Positions 17,218-24,715 of a stretch of 43,896 bases of DNA are shown here, piece after piece; positions within the stretch are counted from its first letter, which is position 1, and every line of letters starts with the position of its first letter. This stretch comes from CAZXCQ01 sp964639275 (GTDB lineage: Bacteria > Desulfobacterota > DSM-4660 > Desulfatiglandales > Desulfatiglandaceae). Under the pieces are notes generated by a model. It was not told the origin of the DNA and made no database searches. It saw nothing but the letters and a program-made list of their open reading frames with translations. A program made the position numbers and the translations under genes. The stretch is from positions 1 to 43,896 of the forward strand of contig CAZXCQ010000006.1 in NCBI GenBank assembly GCA_964639275.1, given 5' to 3'.

Positions 17218-18231
17218 ATGCCAAGAACAGCAAGATTAGATGCCCCCGGCGTTCTGCACCATGTAATGATTCGGGGAATAGAGCGCAGGAGAATATTTCG
17301 CAACAATAGGGATCGTGAAGACTTTATCGAAAGACTTGAGAATCTCTGCCCCGAGACCCAGACAAAATGTTATGCTTGGGTGTTTATAGCCACTCATGCG
17401 CATTTTCTTTTTCGTACCGGTACGGAACCCTTATCCAGGCTTATGAGACGACTCCTTACCGGATATGTTATTGGATTTAACCGCCGGCATGGACGACGAG
17501 GCCAGTTATTTCAGAACCGCTACAAGTCTATTATATGCCAGGAAGAAATTTATCTGCGGGAATTAGTCCGGTATATTCACCTAAACCCCATCCGAGCAGG
17601 AATTATTCAAAGCCTTGATGAATTGAGGAGCTTTAAATATTGCGGCCACAGTGCATTAATGGGTAAAACGAAAAGGGAATGGCAGGATACGGATTATGTT
17701 CTCGGCTATTTTGGAAAGAGTAAGGGTAAAGCCAGGAAAGAATACGAATCCTTTGTCAAAGCCGGTCTTGACCAGGGCCGAAGGGAAGAATTAACCGGTG
17801 GGGGGTTGATCCGCAGTCTTGGTGGTTGGACTGAAGCGAGAGAAGTTTTGAAGAGTGGTGTTCATGTTATGAGCGATGAGAGAATATTGGGGGATTCGGA
17901 TTTTGTCGATTCACTTATTTCACAATCTGATGAGCATTATGAACGAAGGCATAGACTTAAGCGTCAGGGATATAACCTGGACCGAATAGCCGAGAGGGTT
18001 TCGGAAGTATTAGGAATGAAAGCGGAAGAGGTTTATTCGAAGGGGCGTCAGGACAGAAAAGTCAAGGCAAGGAGTCTCCTCTGTTTTTGGGCTGCCAGGG
18101 AATTAGGCCTGCCGCATACAATGCTGGCCAAGAGATTAGAGATGAGTTTAGCTAATGTCGGATTTTCCGTGGAGCGGGGAGAATCAATCGCAAAAGAAGG
18201 TAATTATTCTCTTGAAATAGAAGTTATTTAA
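17218..18231 (+). CDS. REP-associated tyrosine transposase (RAYT, Y1/TnpA_REP family)
   Basis: 337 residues, ATG 7 bases after TAGGA. The N-terminus PRTARLDAPGVLHHVMIRG is the standard Y1_Tnp/RAYT opening; the HUH motif is at HAHFLFR (~60) and the likely nucleophilic Tyr is in RYIHLNPIRAG (~118). It nicks single-stranded DNA at REP hairpins. Residues ~240-330 form a C-terminal extension with helix-turn-helix character (YNLDRIAERVSEVLG, LGLPHTMLAKRLEMSLANVG), common in long RAYTs. Inverted REP words flank the gene 45 bases before and a few bases after, and cognate REPs occur elsewhere in the window. All motifs look intact. Confidence 0.92.
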   Translation: MPRTARLDAPGVLHHVMIRGIERRRIFRNNRDREDFIERLENLCPETQTKCYAWVFIATHAHFLFRTGTEPLSRLMRRLLTGYVIGFNRRHGRRGQLFQNRYKSIICQEEIYLRELVRYIHLNPIRAGIIQSLDELRSFKYCGHSALMGKTKREWQDTDYVLGYFGKSKGKARKEYESFVKAGLDQGRREELTGGGLIRSLGGWTEAREVLKSGVHVMSDERILGDSDFVDSLISQSDEHYERRHRLKRQGYNLDRIAERVSEVLGMKAEEVYSKGRQDRKVKARSLLCFWAARELGLPHTMLAKRLEMSLANVGFSVERGESIAKEGNYSLEIEVI

Positions 18232-18235
18232 TTTT

Positions 18236-18248
18236 TAAAGAGCGTCCC
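18236..18248 (-). repeat. REP end, right of the RAYT gene
   Basis: TAAAGAGCGTCCC, the exact reverse complement of the left end at 17161-17173; together they bound a 1,088-bp unit. Confidence 0.75.
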
Positions 18249-18249
18249 T

Positions 18250-18463
18250 TGTTCCGACAGTCATCTTCAGCAATCAGAACTGTGAGTTAAGCCTTCATGA
18301 ATCGGGCGACCTTCTCATCACATTTCTGGACGGAGACCGTCATGGCATTAAAAAAAGGCTTGCAGACCTCCTAGATAAACGCAAAAATGCAGGTCTGAAT
18401 CGCGTCTCATGGTGGGGAGGTCGCGGTGTCAAAATCCAGATTACAGATCAATATGCCTTCTGA
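18250..18463 (+). pseudogene. Truncated C-terminal gene fragment of unknown family
   Basis: An open frame without a good start runs from the REP end to a TGA and encodes ESGDLLITFLDGDRHGIKKR and SWWGGRGVKIQITDQYAF, a composition that looks genuinely coding. The 5' part is missing at the RAYT element boundary, so insertion of that element probably cut the gene. No family is recognised. Confidence 0.35.
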
Positions 18464-18612
18464 TTTTCGCTCTCAAAATGACCCGGAAAAATCTGATTCT
18501 TAGTACCACTTACACACACTTTTTGGGCTATTCTTGTCGTTTTCCGCCTTCCAATATCAAAATCAACCCACCAAATCTGTCGGATAATATCATGTTACCG
18601 CCGCGTTAGCCC
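18464..18612. other. Spacer ending in an integron-type recombination core
   Basis: Ends with GTTAGCCC (18605-18612), a match to the R' core GTTRRRY/C of integron sites. A complete attC partner to its left is not clear. The core is the perfect complement of GGGCTAAC at 19456, which defines the next cassette's left boundary. Confidence 0.5.
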
Positions 18613-19525
18613 AAAATAAAGGAAGATCGGAAATATAATGGAAACCGGTTCACACAAAAAACTAAATTCCATAATACTGCCATTAGGTCTTTTTTTGGCG
18701 TTGCTTTCGGTTACAGGCTGTTCTTTTGTTCGACAGTCTATAGCGGCATTGAGATCAACACAGCATTTTATCCCGAATGGAAATAATAGCAGGGTTCTTT
18801 TTGAACGAGGTGCTGAAAATTACGCTGATAAAGTTGCTTCACTTCTTCCCTCAGAGATTCAGCAAGTTGAGGAAAAGCAATATCGTCATTTTATCGAACC
18901 TGTCCGAGTGTATGTTTGTGCATCGAGGGAAAGCTTTAAGAAGTATTACGGCGCTGATGTGCGTGCAGGGGTGTTGAATAAGCTGTTCCTATCTCCTCGT
19001 ATATTTGAATATGGAGATGAAATCGCGAAAAAATACCTTGCGCATGAGTTGTCACATTTGCATTTACAGCAACAAATTGGTGTTTACAAGACGATCAGAC
19101 TGCCTATGTGGTTCAAGGAAGGCTTGGCGGCTTATGTTTCAAATGGCGGTGGCGCGCATTTAGTATCAGATAAACAGGCCATCGAGTCTATACGAGCGGG
19201 GAAATATTTTGTTCCAAACAAAGCTGATGGGCTTATTTTCAAAACAACCCCCAGCGATTTTGGCCTTAAACCGCATATGTTTTATCGCCAAAGCATGTTG
19301 TTTATCAGTTATTTGGCGACAATGGATGAGCTTGGATTTCGGAAGATGCTCTTGGCTGTGGAAAGCGGTGATCGGTTTCCTATTGCAATTCAGGCAGCGT
19401 ATAATAAAAAACTCGAAGAATTATGGAATGAGTTTCTACATGAAATTAACGAGATGGGCTAACAACCGCATCAACTCGGACTGGCAATTCCGCTTCGCTC
19501 CATTGCTAGCCGGTTATACAGGGCG
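18606..19525 (+). mobile_element. Integron-type gene cassette (lipoprotein metallopeptidase + attC)
   Basis: The unit begins inside G|TTAGCCC (cut after 18605) and ends inside G|TTCGGC (after 19525). The R'' core in its own attC, GGGCTAAC (19456-19463), is the exact complement of its own left boundary, the relation expected of a cassette that circularises through attC. It contains one ORF with little spare DNA. No integron integrase gene is in the window, so this would be an orphan cassette cluster. Confidence 0.65.
18638..19462 (+). CDS. Lipoprotein with HExxH metallopeptidase motif (gluzincin-like)
   Basis: 274 residues. The N-terminus has a hydrophobic stretch ending in a lipobox (SVTG-Cys, Cys ~28), so it is probably membrane-anchored. 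The zinc motif HELSH is at ~136 and a downstream WFKEGLAAY (~159) offers the third ligand Glu, the pattern of MA-clan gluzincin peptidases. The stop codon overlaps the attC R'' core GGGCTAAC, as often in integron cassettes. The substrate is unknown. No clear ribosome site; AAAGGAAG at ~18617-18624 may serve. Confidence 0.75.
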   Translation: METGSHKKLNSIILPLGLFLALLSVTGCSFVRQSIAALRSTQHFIPNGNNSRVLFERGAENYADKVASLLPSEIQQVEEKQYRHFIEPVRVYVCASRESFKKYYGADVRAGVLNKLFLSPRIFEYGDEIAKKYLAHELSHLHLQQQIGVYKTIRLPMWFKEGLAAYVSNGGGAHLVSDKQAIESIRAGKYFVPNKADGLIFKTTPSDFGLKPHMFYRQSMLFISYLATMDELGFRKMLLAVESGDRFPIAIQAAYNKKLEELWNEFLHEINEMG

Positions 19526-19531
19526 TTCGGC
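19456..19531 (+). repeat. attC recombination site
   Basis: R'' GGGCTAAC (19456-19463) and R' GTTCGGC (19525-19531) enclose an imperfect palindrome: CAACTCGGACTGGCAAT pairs with ATTGCTAGCCGGTTA around a short loop (CCGCTTCGCTCC). Size (76 bp), order and the mismatch expected between R'' and the following cassette's start all fit attC. Confidence 0.75.
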
Positions 19532-19555
19532 TCGAATTTAGAAAGGAGACAAAGG

Positions 19556-19891
19556 ATGTCAAAGAAAGGCCCCAAACCTATTTGCTTTGTGATAATGCCA
19601 TTCACGAAAGTAAAACCGCGACACAATAAATACCAGGAGTTAGACAAGGATAATCTCGACACTATCTTTCATTTGACCTGAGGAATTCTGAAACGCTCCG
19701 GCTATGAGGTCCGTCGCTCTGCTGATCCTGGCGACATCCTTGCCGGTATCGTATCTAATCTTGACCGAGCAGAACTGGTCGTGGCTGACCTCACCGGGCT
19801 AAATCCTAATGTGATGTATGAACTTGGCATCAGACACGGATTCACGAAGAAGACAATGCTTTTGGGTGCGGCTCTTTTAGAACGAGCTTAA
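19556..19891 (+). pseudogene. TIR/nucleoside-deoxyribosyltransferase-like fragment with in-frame TGA
   Basis: ATG 7 bases after AAAGGAG, opening right after the attC as a second cassette would. The frame reads CFVIMPFTKV, meets TGA at 19679, then continues SGYEVRRSADPGDILAG and VVADLTGLNPNVMYELGIRH to TAA at 19889. The D-L-T-x-x-N-P-N-V-x-Y-E-L-G-x-R-H block is typical of TIR-like/NDT-like nucleotide-acting domains, often found in defence loci. The C-terminal third is absent and no attC follows. Probably a decayed cassette; readthrough or selenocysteine is not supported. Confidence 0.6.
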
Positions 19892-19955
19892 AAAGCAATG
19901 ATAATGAGAAGTTAACGGGTCTGAGATCCCGAAGACAGGCTTTTTGAGAAACAAG

Positions 19956-19968
19956 GGGACGCTCTTTA
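19956..19968 (+). repeat. Single REP word
   Basis: GGGACGCTCTTTA, identical to the left end of the RAYT element at 17161, without a nearby inverted partner. A solo REP scar. Confidence 0.6.
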
Positions 19969-20134
19969 GTAACCCAATTACAGCAGTGGCCATCTTATTT
20001 TAAGTGGATAAAGAATACATGATTTAACCGCGTGTCTAACGCGGACTCGCTGAAGCTCGCCGCTAAACTCAAACTTTCACTTACTGCTATGATACTGAAC
20101 TAAAGACATCCTCAAGGTTTCCCAAATATATCTG

Positions 20135-21103
20135 TTATCCCTCCGCCTCTCTTTCGAGCTCGTCTAGTTTTTCGGGTTCTGAAACAGCAATGTCCACAAG
20201 GCTCATGGGAATTGCGCTCTGTTCGCACATAATTCTGATTTCCTTCTCTTTATCGCTGAACTCCAGAATTTCACGAATGGCCTCAATGTATTCAAGCATC
20301 TCATCTGACGGAATATTTTCTAGCGCGGGTCCAGCAGCCTCTTCCTTTTTCCGCGCGGCCGCCTCTTCTTCCAACCTTTGTTTTTCCTTGAGCTCTGCTT
20401 CTATCGACTGTTTGACACCATCGACCGCGCCCTGGTCAACTTCCGCCACCTCGATTATCAATTTGTCCGATACGTTATTCGCGAGAAGGTGCCTCACCTT
20501 TTCTTCGTTAGACTTGCCCCCTACCTCCTCGAGCAGCGTTTCCGCTCTTGCCCTCTCTGCGCGTTCTTTTTCCACCTCGGTGTTCACCTGTCCCAACTTC
20601 TCTTCGGTAATGCCCAATTCCTCGGTGATCACTTCCGAAGCCACTTCTTCCTCAATGAGTAATCGAATACCTTCATCGCCAGGGAGGCCTTTTGACTTGG
20701 TAATGAGCAGATCGAGTTTTGTTCTCTCGACAATCCGCAGCACATCCGCTTTGCGTTCGGATCTTTTAAGTTTTGGCCAAGTCTCTCCAAGGTCACGGAT
20801 AAGCTTAGCATTCGCCGAAACAGGGTCAGCCACGTCCTCCAGTGTAAGCGCGGCGATGGCCTCGTTGAAATCCTTCATAAGGGGCCTTCCGACTTTGCAC
20901 CTTTCATCTATAGCCCATCTCAATTGAAGTATATTGCCCCCATGACGCGAAACATTGTAACCCGTATTGTCAAGTTCACCTGCAATCCGTTGAATCGTTT
21001 GTTCCCGGTTTTCCTCTGAGAGGTCCTCCGAAGAAAGCTCAAGGATATTCTCCTCGATTAACAACCAGAGGGGCTTTTTTTCAGTCGTGTCGCTTGTCGT
21101 CAT
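20135..21103 (-). CDS. Acidic coiled-coil protein of unknown function
   Basis: 322 residues, ATG preceded by AAGGAGATT at 7-bp spacing. Very rich in Glu, Lys and Leu, with long predicted helices; residues ~185-265 look like coiled coil (EVEKERAERARAETLLEE, KEKQRLEEEAAARKKEEAA). No signal peptide, membrane segment or enzyme motif. The repeated wording of short modules around 130-230 (LLITKSKGLPGDEGIRLLIEEE; VRHLLANNVSDKLI) suggests tandem three-helix units. Stands alone. Function unknown; a structural or scaffolding role is only a guess. Confidence 0.7.
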   Translation of the reverse strand: MTTSDTTEKKPLWLLIEENILELSSEDLSEENREQTIQRIAGELDNTGYNVSRHGGNILQLRWAIDERCKVGRPLMKDFNEAIAALTLEDVADPVSANAKLIRDLGETWPKLKRSERKADVLRIVERTKLDLLITKSKGLPGDEGIRLLIEEEVASEVITEELGITEEKLGQVNTEVEKERAERARAETLLEEVGGKSNEEKVRHLLANNVSDKLIIEVAEVDQGAVDGVKQSIEAELKEKQRLEEEAAARKKEEAAGPALENIPSDEMLEYIEAIREILEFSDKEKEIRIMCEQSAIPMSLVDIAVSEPEKLDELEREAEG

Positions 21104-21593
21104 TTTCCAATCTCCTTTTTGATGATTCCTGCCAATAAAACTTCGCCGATCGAATCTCTCCGAAACAGTGTGTTTGATTCCCTATGGAATACAAATAAAA
21201 TCACTCAAAAAGACCTACTCAATACGTTTTATGCCAACCTTCCCTGCGTTGGTGGACGCATTTGAGTGCTATTTCAAAGATAATGGCCCAGGCCTTTCTT
21301 GGCTTGAGTAATCAAAATTTTGATCACATCTCTTGATTGTTACATAAAATCTTTAATCAGTCTAAAGACTTTTCCCAACATTATTAACAAACAGATATTA
21401 TGTGAGAGGATACTAATCTCTGCGGGAAGAACTATAGAGAAATTCCCTTTGTGCGTCAAGGAAAAAGGAACCGCAACATTCGTGGTATCAGGCTGGGTTG
21501 CAGGTCTGAGATTGTTCAGGAATACAGATTGGAGTAAGATAAGGCCTTCAAGAAATCGAATCTAGTGAGAATTGACGTCATTTGTAGAGAGTA
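21104..21593. other. Gene-free spacer
   Basis: AT-rich leader between the divergent coiled-coil gene and the MITE. It contains the upstream region of the minus-strand gene; no promoter clear enough to name and no convincing gene on either strand. Confidence 0.5.
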
Positions 21594-21905
21594 GGGTCAA
21601 ACCTTGATTTGTGCTTTATTTGTTGACAGATTTTGCTGGGCCCTATAGGTAAGTTAACCGTGGCACGTCAATGGCAAATAGAGTATCCCGGGGCGTTGTA
21701 TCATGGGCTTTCCCGGGGTAATGGGCGTCAGGACATGTTTTTGTCAGATAAGGACCGCAGCTTTTCTTGGACATGGTTCAATAGGTAAATCAAGGCGGAT
21801 TTCGCCCAATGAAAGGGATGAGCGAAATCAGGCGCAGGCGCGATAAGGATAAAGGGCTGGGGAGAAGATATCAGGAATTAAGAGCGCAAATCAAGTCTTG
21901 ACCCC
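21594..21905 (+). mobile_element. Transposase-derived MITE, full-length copy 1
   Basis: 312 bp between inverted ends GGGTCAAACCTTGATTTG and CAAATCAAGTCTTGACCCC. Inside, the first ~40 codons of a Y1/RAYT-like transposase (ARQWRIEYPGALYH..., LSDKDRSF) run straight into its last ~30 codons (EIRRRRDKDKGLGRRYQE...), so the catalytic core has been deleted. A non-autonomous derivative; full-length copy 2 is at 34389, truncated ones at 23353 and 26326. Confidence 0.75.
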
Positions 21906-21942
21906 ATTCCCTGCTTAGGAAAAAGGTGGCAGCAATTCGCAT

Positions 21943-23325
21943 ATGAAAGCCCTATTTAATCCCCGTTCCATCGCTGTTATCGGCGCTTCGAATGACCCTT
22001 CCCGTATCGGCGCCATGCCGATCCGATTTCTCATGAAGCACGGCTACCCAGGAGAGATCTATCCCGTAAACCCGAAATATAGAGAGGTCTTCGGACTCCC
22101 TTGTTATTCGACCCTCGCCCACACACCAAGGAAACCTGAACTGGTCCTTGTGGCCGTACAGAAACGGTTCGTTCCGGAGGCATTGAGGGAATGTGCTGAA
22201 AAACGTGTCCCCTATGTCATCCTCTTTACCGCGGGGTACGCAGAGACCGGGGAGGAGGGGAGAAGAGAACAGGATGCACTTCTCAGATTGGCCAGGCGGT
22301 CGGGGATGCGGTTGCTCGGCCCCAACTGTATCGGGATCGTCTGTCCCCAGGAACATTTGGCCGCCTCATTTCTCAGCGGATTGGAGATCTTCGAACTGAT
22401 ACCCGGGTCCATCGGCGTCGTGGCCCAGAGCGGTGGGGTGTGTAACACCATCCTGACGAGGGCCAGTGACCGTATGGTGGGACTCAGGGGGATCGTATCC
22501 ACGGGAAATGAATTGGATCTGGAGGTGGCGGATTTCATCGACCATTTTTTGGCAGACCCCGAAACCCGCGCCATTGCCCTCCTTGTCGAGAGTCTGAAAC
22601 AACCGGCCCGGTTTATCCGGGCCGCTGACCGGGCCATGAAAGAGAACAAACCCCTTGTGGTACTCAAGGTGGGCCGTTCAGAAAAGGGTCTGAAGGCGGC
22701 TGCCTCCCACACCGGCGCCCTGACCGGCACCTATGCTGTTCACCGGGGGCTCTTCAAACAGAAGGGGATCTGCACTGTTTCGGATGTGGATGAACTCTTT
22801 GAGGTAGCCGATCTATTGAGCCGCTGTTGTGACCGCGGGGGCCATCGTTTGGCCATCCTTTCCTCTTCCGGAGGGGTCGGGGCCCTGATGGCAGACCTGG
22901 CTGGAGACAACCGGCTGGATCTCCCTGACCCCTCTGTCCGAACTCGCGACCGGCTCCGTGATCTGATACCGGATACCACCTCCATCAGCAATCCCATGGA
23001 CATTACCACCCAGTATATGAACAATGCGGATACCATCGCCCGCTACCTGAAAACCTTTGCAGAGGACGAGAATTACGATGTGCTGGTCATGGTCCTCACC
23101 ATATCCCCATCGGAACAAACCGTAGCCTTGGGCCGGCGGCTGGCCTCCATGTCATTCTGTCTCAAGAAGCCCCTGGTGGTCTGCTGGCCCGTAGGCACGA
23201 TCTTCCACAAGACCTTCCGGCATATCCAGGAAGCGGGGATTCCCCTCTTCTTCCATTCGGCGCGCTGCATGTCCGCCCTGGGGCATCTTGCCCGCTACAG
23301 AGCGTTCCGGAAGGGACGGGCCTGA
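21943..23325 (+). CDS. NDP-forming acyl-CoA ligase, alpha subunit (CoA-binding)
   Basis: 460 residues, ATG start. CoA-binding Rossmann domain at the N-terminus (NPRSIAVIGASNDPSRIG, YPVNPKY), followed by two succinyl-CoA-ligase-like domains. AASHTGALTG (~249) contains the His phosphorylated during catalysis. This is the alpha part of ADP-forming acetate/acyl-CoA ligases, which conserve energy by making ATP from acyl-CoA or run in reverse. The ATP-grasp beta half is neither fused (fused forms are ~700 residues) nor adjacent, so the partner must be elsewhere. Lies directly after a MITE, with a weak ribosome site AAAGGTGG. Confidence 0.85.
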   Translation: MKALFNPRSIAVIGASNDPSRIGAMPIRFLMKHGYPGEIYPVNPKYREVFGLPCYSTLAHTPRKPELVLVAVQKRFVPEALRECAEKRVPYVILFTAGYAETGEEGRREQDALLRLARRSGMRLLGPNCIGIVCPQEHLAASFLSGLEIFELIPGSIGVVAQSGGVCNTILTRASDRMVGLRGIVSTGNELDLEVADFIDHFLADPETRAIALLVESLKQPARFIRAADRAMKENKPLVVLKVGRSEKGLKAAASHTGALTGTYAVHRGLFKQKGICTVSDVDELFEVADLLSRCCDRGGHRLAILSSSGGVGALMADLAGDNRLDLPDPSVRTRDRLRDLIPDTTSISNPMDITTQYMNNADTIARYLKTFAEDENYDVLVMVLTISPSEQTVALGRRLASMSFCLKKPLVVCWPVGTIFHKTFRHIQEAGIPLFFHSARCMSALGHLARYRAFRKGRA

Positions 23326-23352
23326 TATGTTCGAGGATAGAAGTAAGAACGG

Positions 23353-23481
23353 GATAATGGAGGGCAGGATATGTTTTTGTTAGATAAGAACGGCAGCCTT
23401 TCTTGGACCTGGATCAATATGTAAACCAACGCTGATTTCGCGCAATGAAAGGGATTAGTGAAATCAGGCGTAGGCGCGATA
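23353..23481 (+). mobile_element. Transposase-derived MITE, truncated copy
   Basis: Matches the middle of the 21594 element (from the ATGTTTTTGTTAGATAAGAA region to GGCGTAGGCGCGATA) but lacks both terminal repeats. Several substitutions make it an older copy. Confidence 0.6.
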
Positions 23482-23525
23482 TTGGTCGCCTTGAACGGAT
23501 AGCTGCCTGAGTACAAATTTTTATC

Positions 23526-23589
23526 GGATAACATGCCCATGAACCAGATGGGCTAAAACCGCGCCCCCTGGTTATAGGCCTCGTTATAT
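23526..23589 (+). repeat. Possible second attC-like site
   Basis: GGATAAC (23526-23532) and GTTATAT (23583-23589) form outer boxes with 5-base spacers to inner boxes CATGAACCAG and CTGGTTATAG that pair imperfectly. The geometry is that of a short attC, but the core words are off consensus and the following gene has no matching site at its 3' end. Confidence 0.35.
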
Positions 23590-23623
23590 GCACAAGAATC
23601 AAGAACAGCGCGAGGGAAACAAC

Positions 23624-24541
23624 GTGAAGAATCCTGGAATCGTTCGCTTCATTGCCATGACAGCGTTTCTCACCTTTTTATGGGGGTGTCTTGCCAACCG
23701 CGCCATCACAGTGCGGGACAGCTCGGGTGCCAGAGTTGCCCTAAAGGAACCCGCATGCAGGATAGTTTCAACCGTGCCATCCAACACTGAGATCCTATAC
23801 GCACTGGGACTGAAAGATCAGGTCGTTGGTCTCACAAAGTATTGCGCAAAGACCTGCGACACGAAGGGAAAGGTCATTATCGGCGGGTGGCTCAACCCTG
23901 ATTGCCAAAAGATCGTCGATCTGAAACCCGACCTCATCTTTGCATTCGGCGGGATACAGGGAAAATGGCATGATAAATTCCGTAAGATTGCGCCAACGTA
24001 CTGCTTCGAGCCAAGCACCGTAGAAGAAACGCTCCAAGCTGTTCTGGACATAGGCCGACTGACCAAACGTGAACAGAGAGCAAAGGAGATCGTCAAGCAG
24101 CAGCAGGAAGTTCTTGCGCGCATCCAAGCCAAACTTTCATCGGTCCCACCAGAGGAGAGGCTACGCGTAGCACGGGTATTCGGAACGAACACTAAGGTGA
24201 GGACGGCAGGTAGGAGATCTTTCTTAACCGATGTCATAAGATGCGCCGGCGGAGTGAATGTCTTCGGCGATGTAGACGATGAGTATTTCGAGGTCACGTT
24301 CTCACGATTCGCTTCTCTAGACCCAGACGTCCTCATAGTCCAGGGTGAGAAAAAGGACGAAAAGGAGAAGATGGCCGCTTTCGCGAAAAGTCCCGAGTTC
24401 AGCAAACTGAAAGCGGTGAAGAACGGTAGAGTGCTCGTGTACTCGTGTGATTACATCTGCCACCCAAATGCTGCCATCGCCGACACCGTCGAGATGCTCG
24501 CGCGGGGCCTCTACCCGAATATCTTCCAAGGGCACAAATAG
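23624..24541 (+). CDS. Periplasmic metal-chelate-binding lipoprotein (BtuF/FecB-like)
   Basis: 305 residues from GTG 23624, chosen because GAGGG (23612-23616) sits 7 bases upstream and the product then starts with a compact signal ending in a lipobox (FLWG-Cys). An in-frame ATG at 23588 would add 12 polar residues. Class III binding-protein features: CRIVSTVPSNTEILYALG, DQVVGLTKYC, KPDLIFAFGG and VLVYSCDYICHPNAA. This family delivers cobalamin, siderophores or haem to BtuCD/FecCD importers. No permease or ATPase is adjacent, so the ligand is undetermined. Cys residues (YCAKTC) near the pocket are a notable feature. Confidence 0.8.
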   Translation: MKNPGIVRFIAMTAFLTFLWGCLANRAITVRDSSGARVALKEPACRIVSTVPSNTEILYALGLKDQVVGLTKYCAKTCDTKGKVIIGGWLNPDCQKIVDLKPDLIFAFGGIQGKWHDKFRKIAPTYCFEPSTVEETLQAVLDIGRLTKREQRAKEIVKQQQEVLARIQAKLSSVPPEERLRVARVFGTNTKVRTAGRRSFLTDVIRCAGGVNVFGDVDDEYFEVTFSRFASLDPDVLIVQGEKKDEKEKMAAFAKSPEFSKLKAVKNGRVLVYSCDYICHPNAAIADTVEMLARGLYPNIFQGHK

Positions 24542-24555
24542 AATCATTTATCTGG

Positions 24556-24582
24556 AAGCGAGCACCCGCGGTGCCTGCTTAT
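24556..24582 (+). terminator. Hairpin after the binding-protein gene
   Basis: AAGC...CACC / GGTG...GCTT with small internal mismatches and a short TT tail, 15 bases past the stop. Plausible terminator. The following GC-rich stretch up to 24715 contains further small inverted repeats (GACCCGCATGCGGGTC; CCCGCC/GGCGGG) and no gene. Confidence 0.45.
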
Positions 24583-24715
24583 TCGGATGGACACATACTC
24601 GGGTAGCCGGGGGTCTTAACCCCCAGCCCCCACCCCACCCCCGTAAAACAGGAGCTTCGACCCGCATGCGGGTCCCCTCCAGCCCGCCAGAGGCGGGTAA
24701 AAGGCGGACAAGTGT

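Noticed and set aside
19679..19681. TGA read as selenocysteine in the TIR/NDT-like frame
   Set aside because: No hairpin resembling a SECIS element directly after the codon, no Cys at this place in the family pattern as I know it, and the C-terminus is missing anyway.
20190..20927. Long Ser-rich open frame on the plus strand
   Set aside because: It is the antisense of the coiled-coil gene (20135-21103); the Ser-rich composition is what a Glu/Leu-rich gene gives on the opposite strand, and there is no ribosome site.
21320..21565. 81-residue open frame before the MITE
   Set aside because: Odd composition, no clear ribosome site and no recognisable family; probably chance in AT-rich sequence.
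18606..24541. A complete integron
   Set aside because: No tyrosine-recombinase integrase (intI) or attI was found; only one solid and one weak attC are present, so an orphan cassette remnant is the most that can be claimed.
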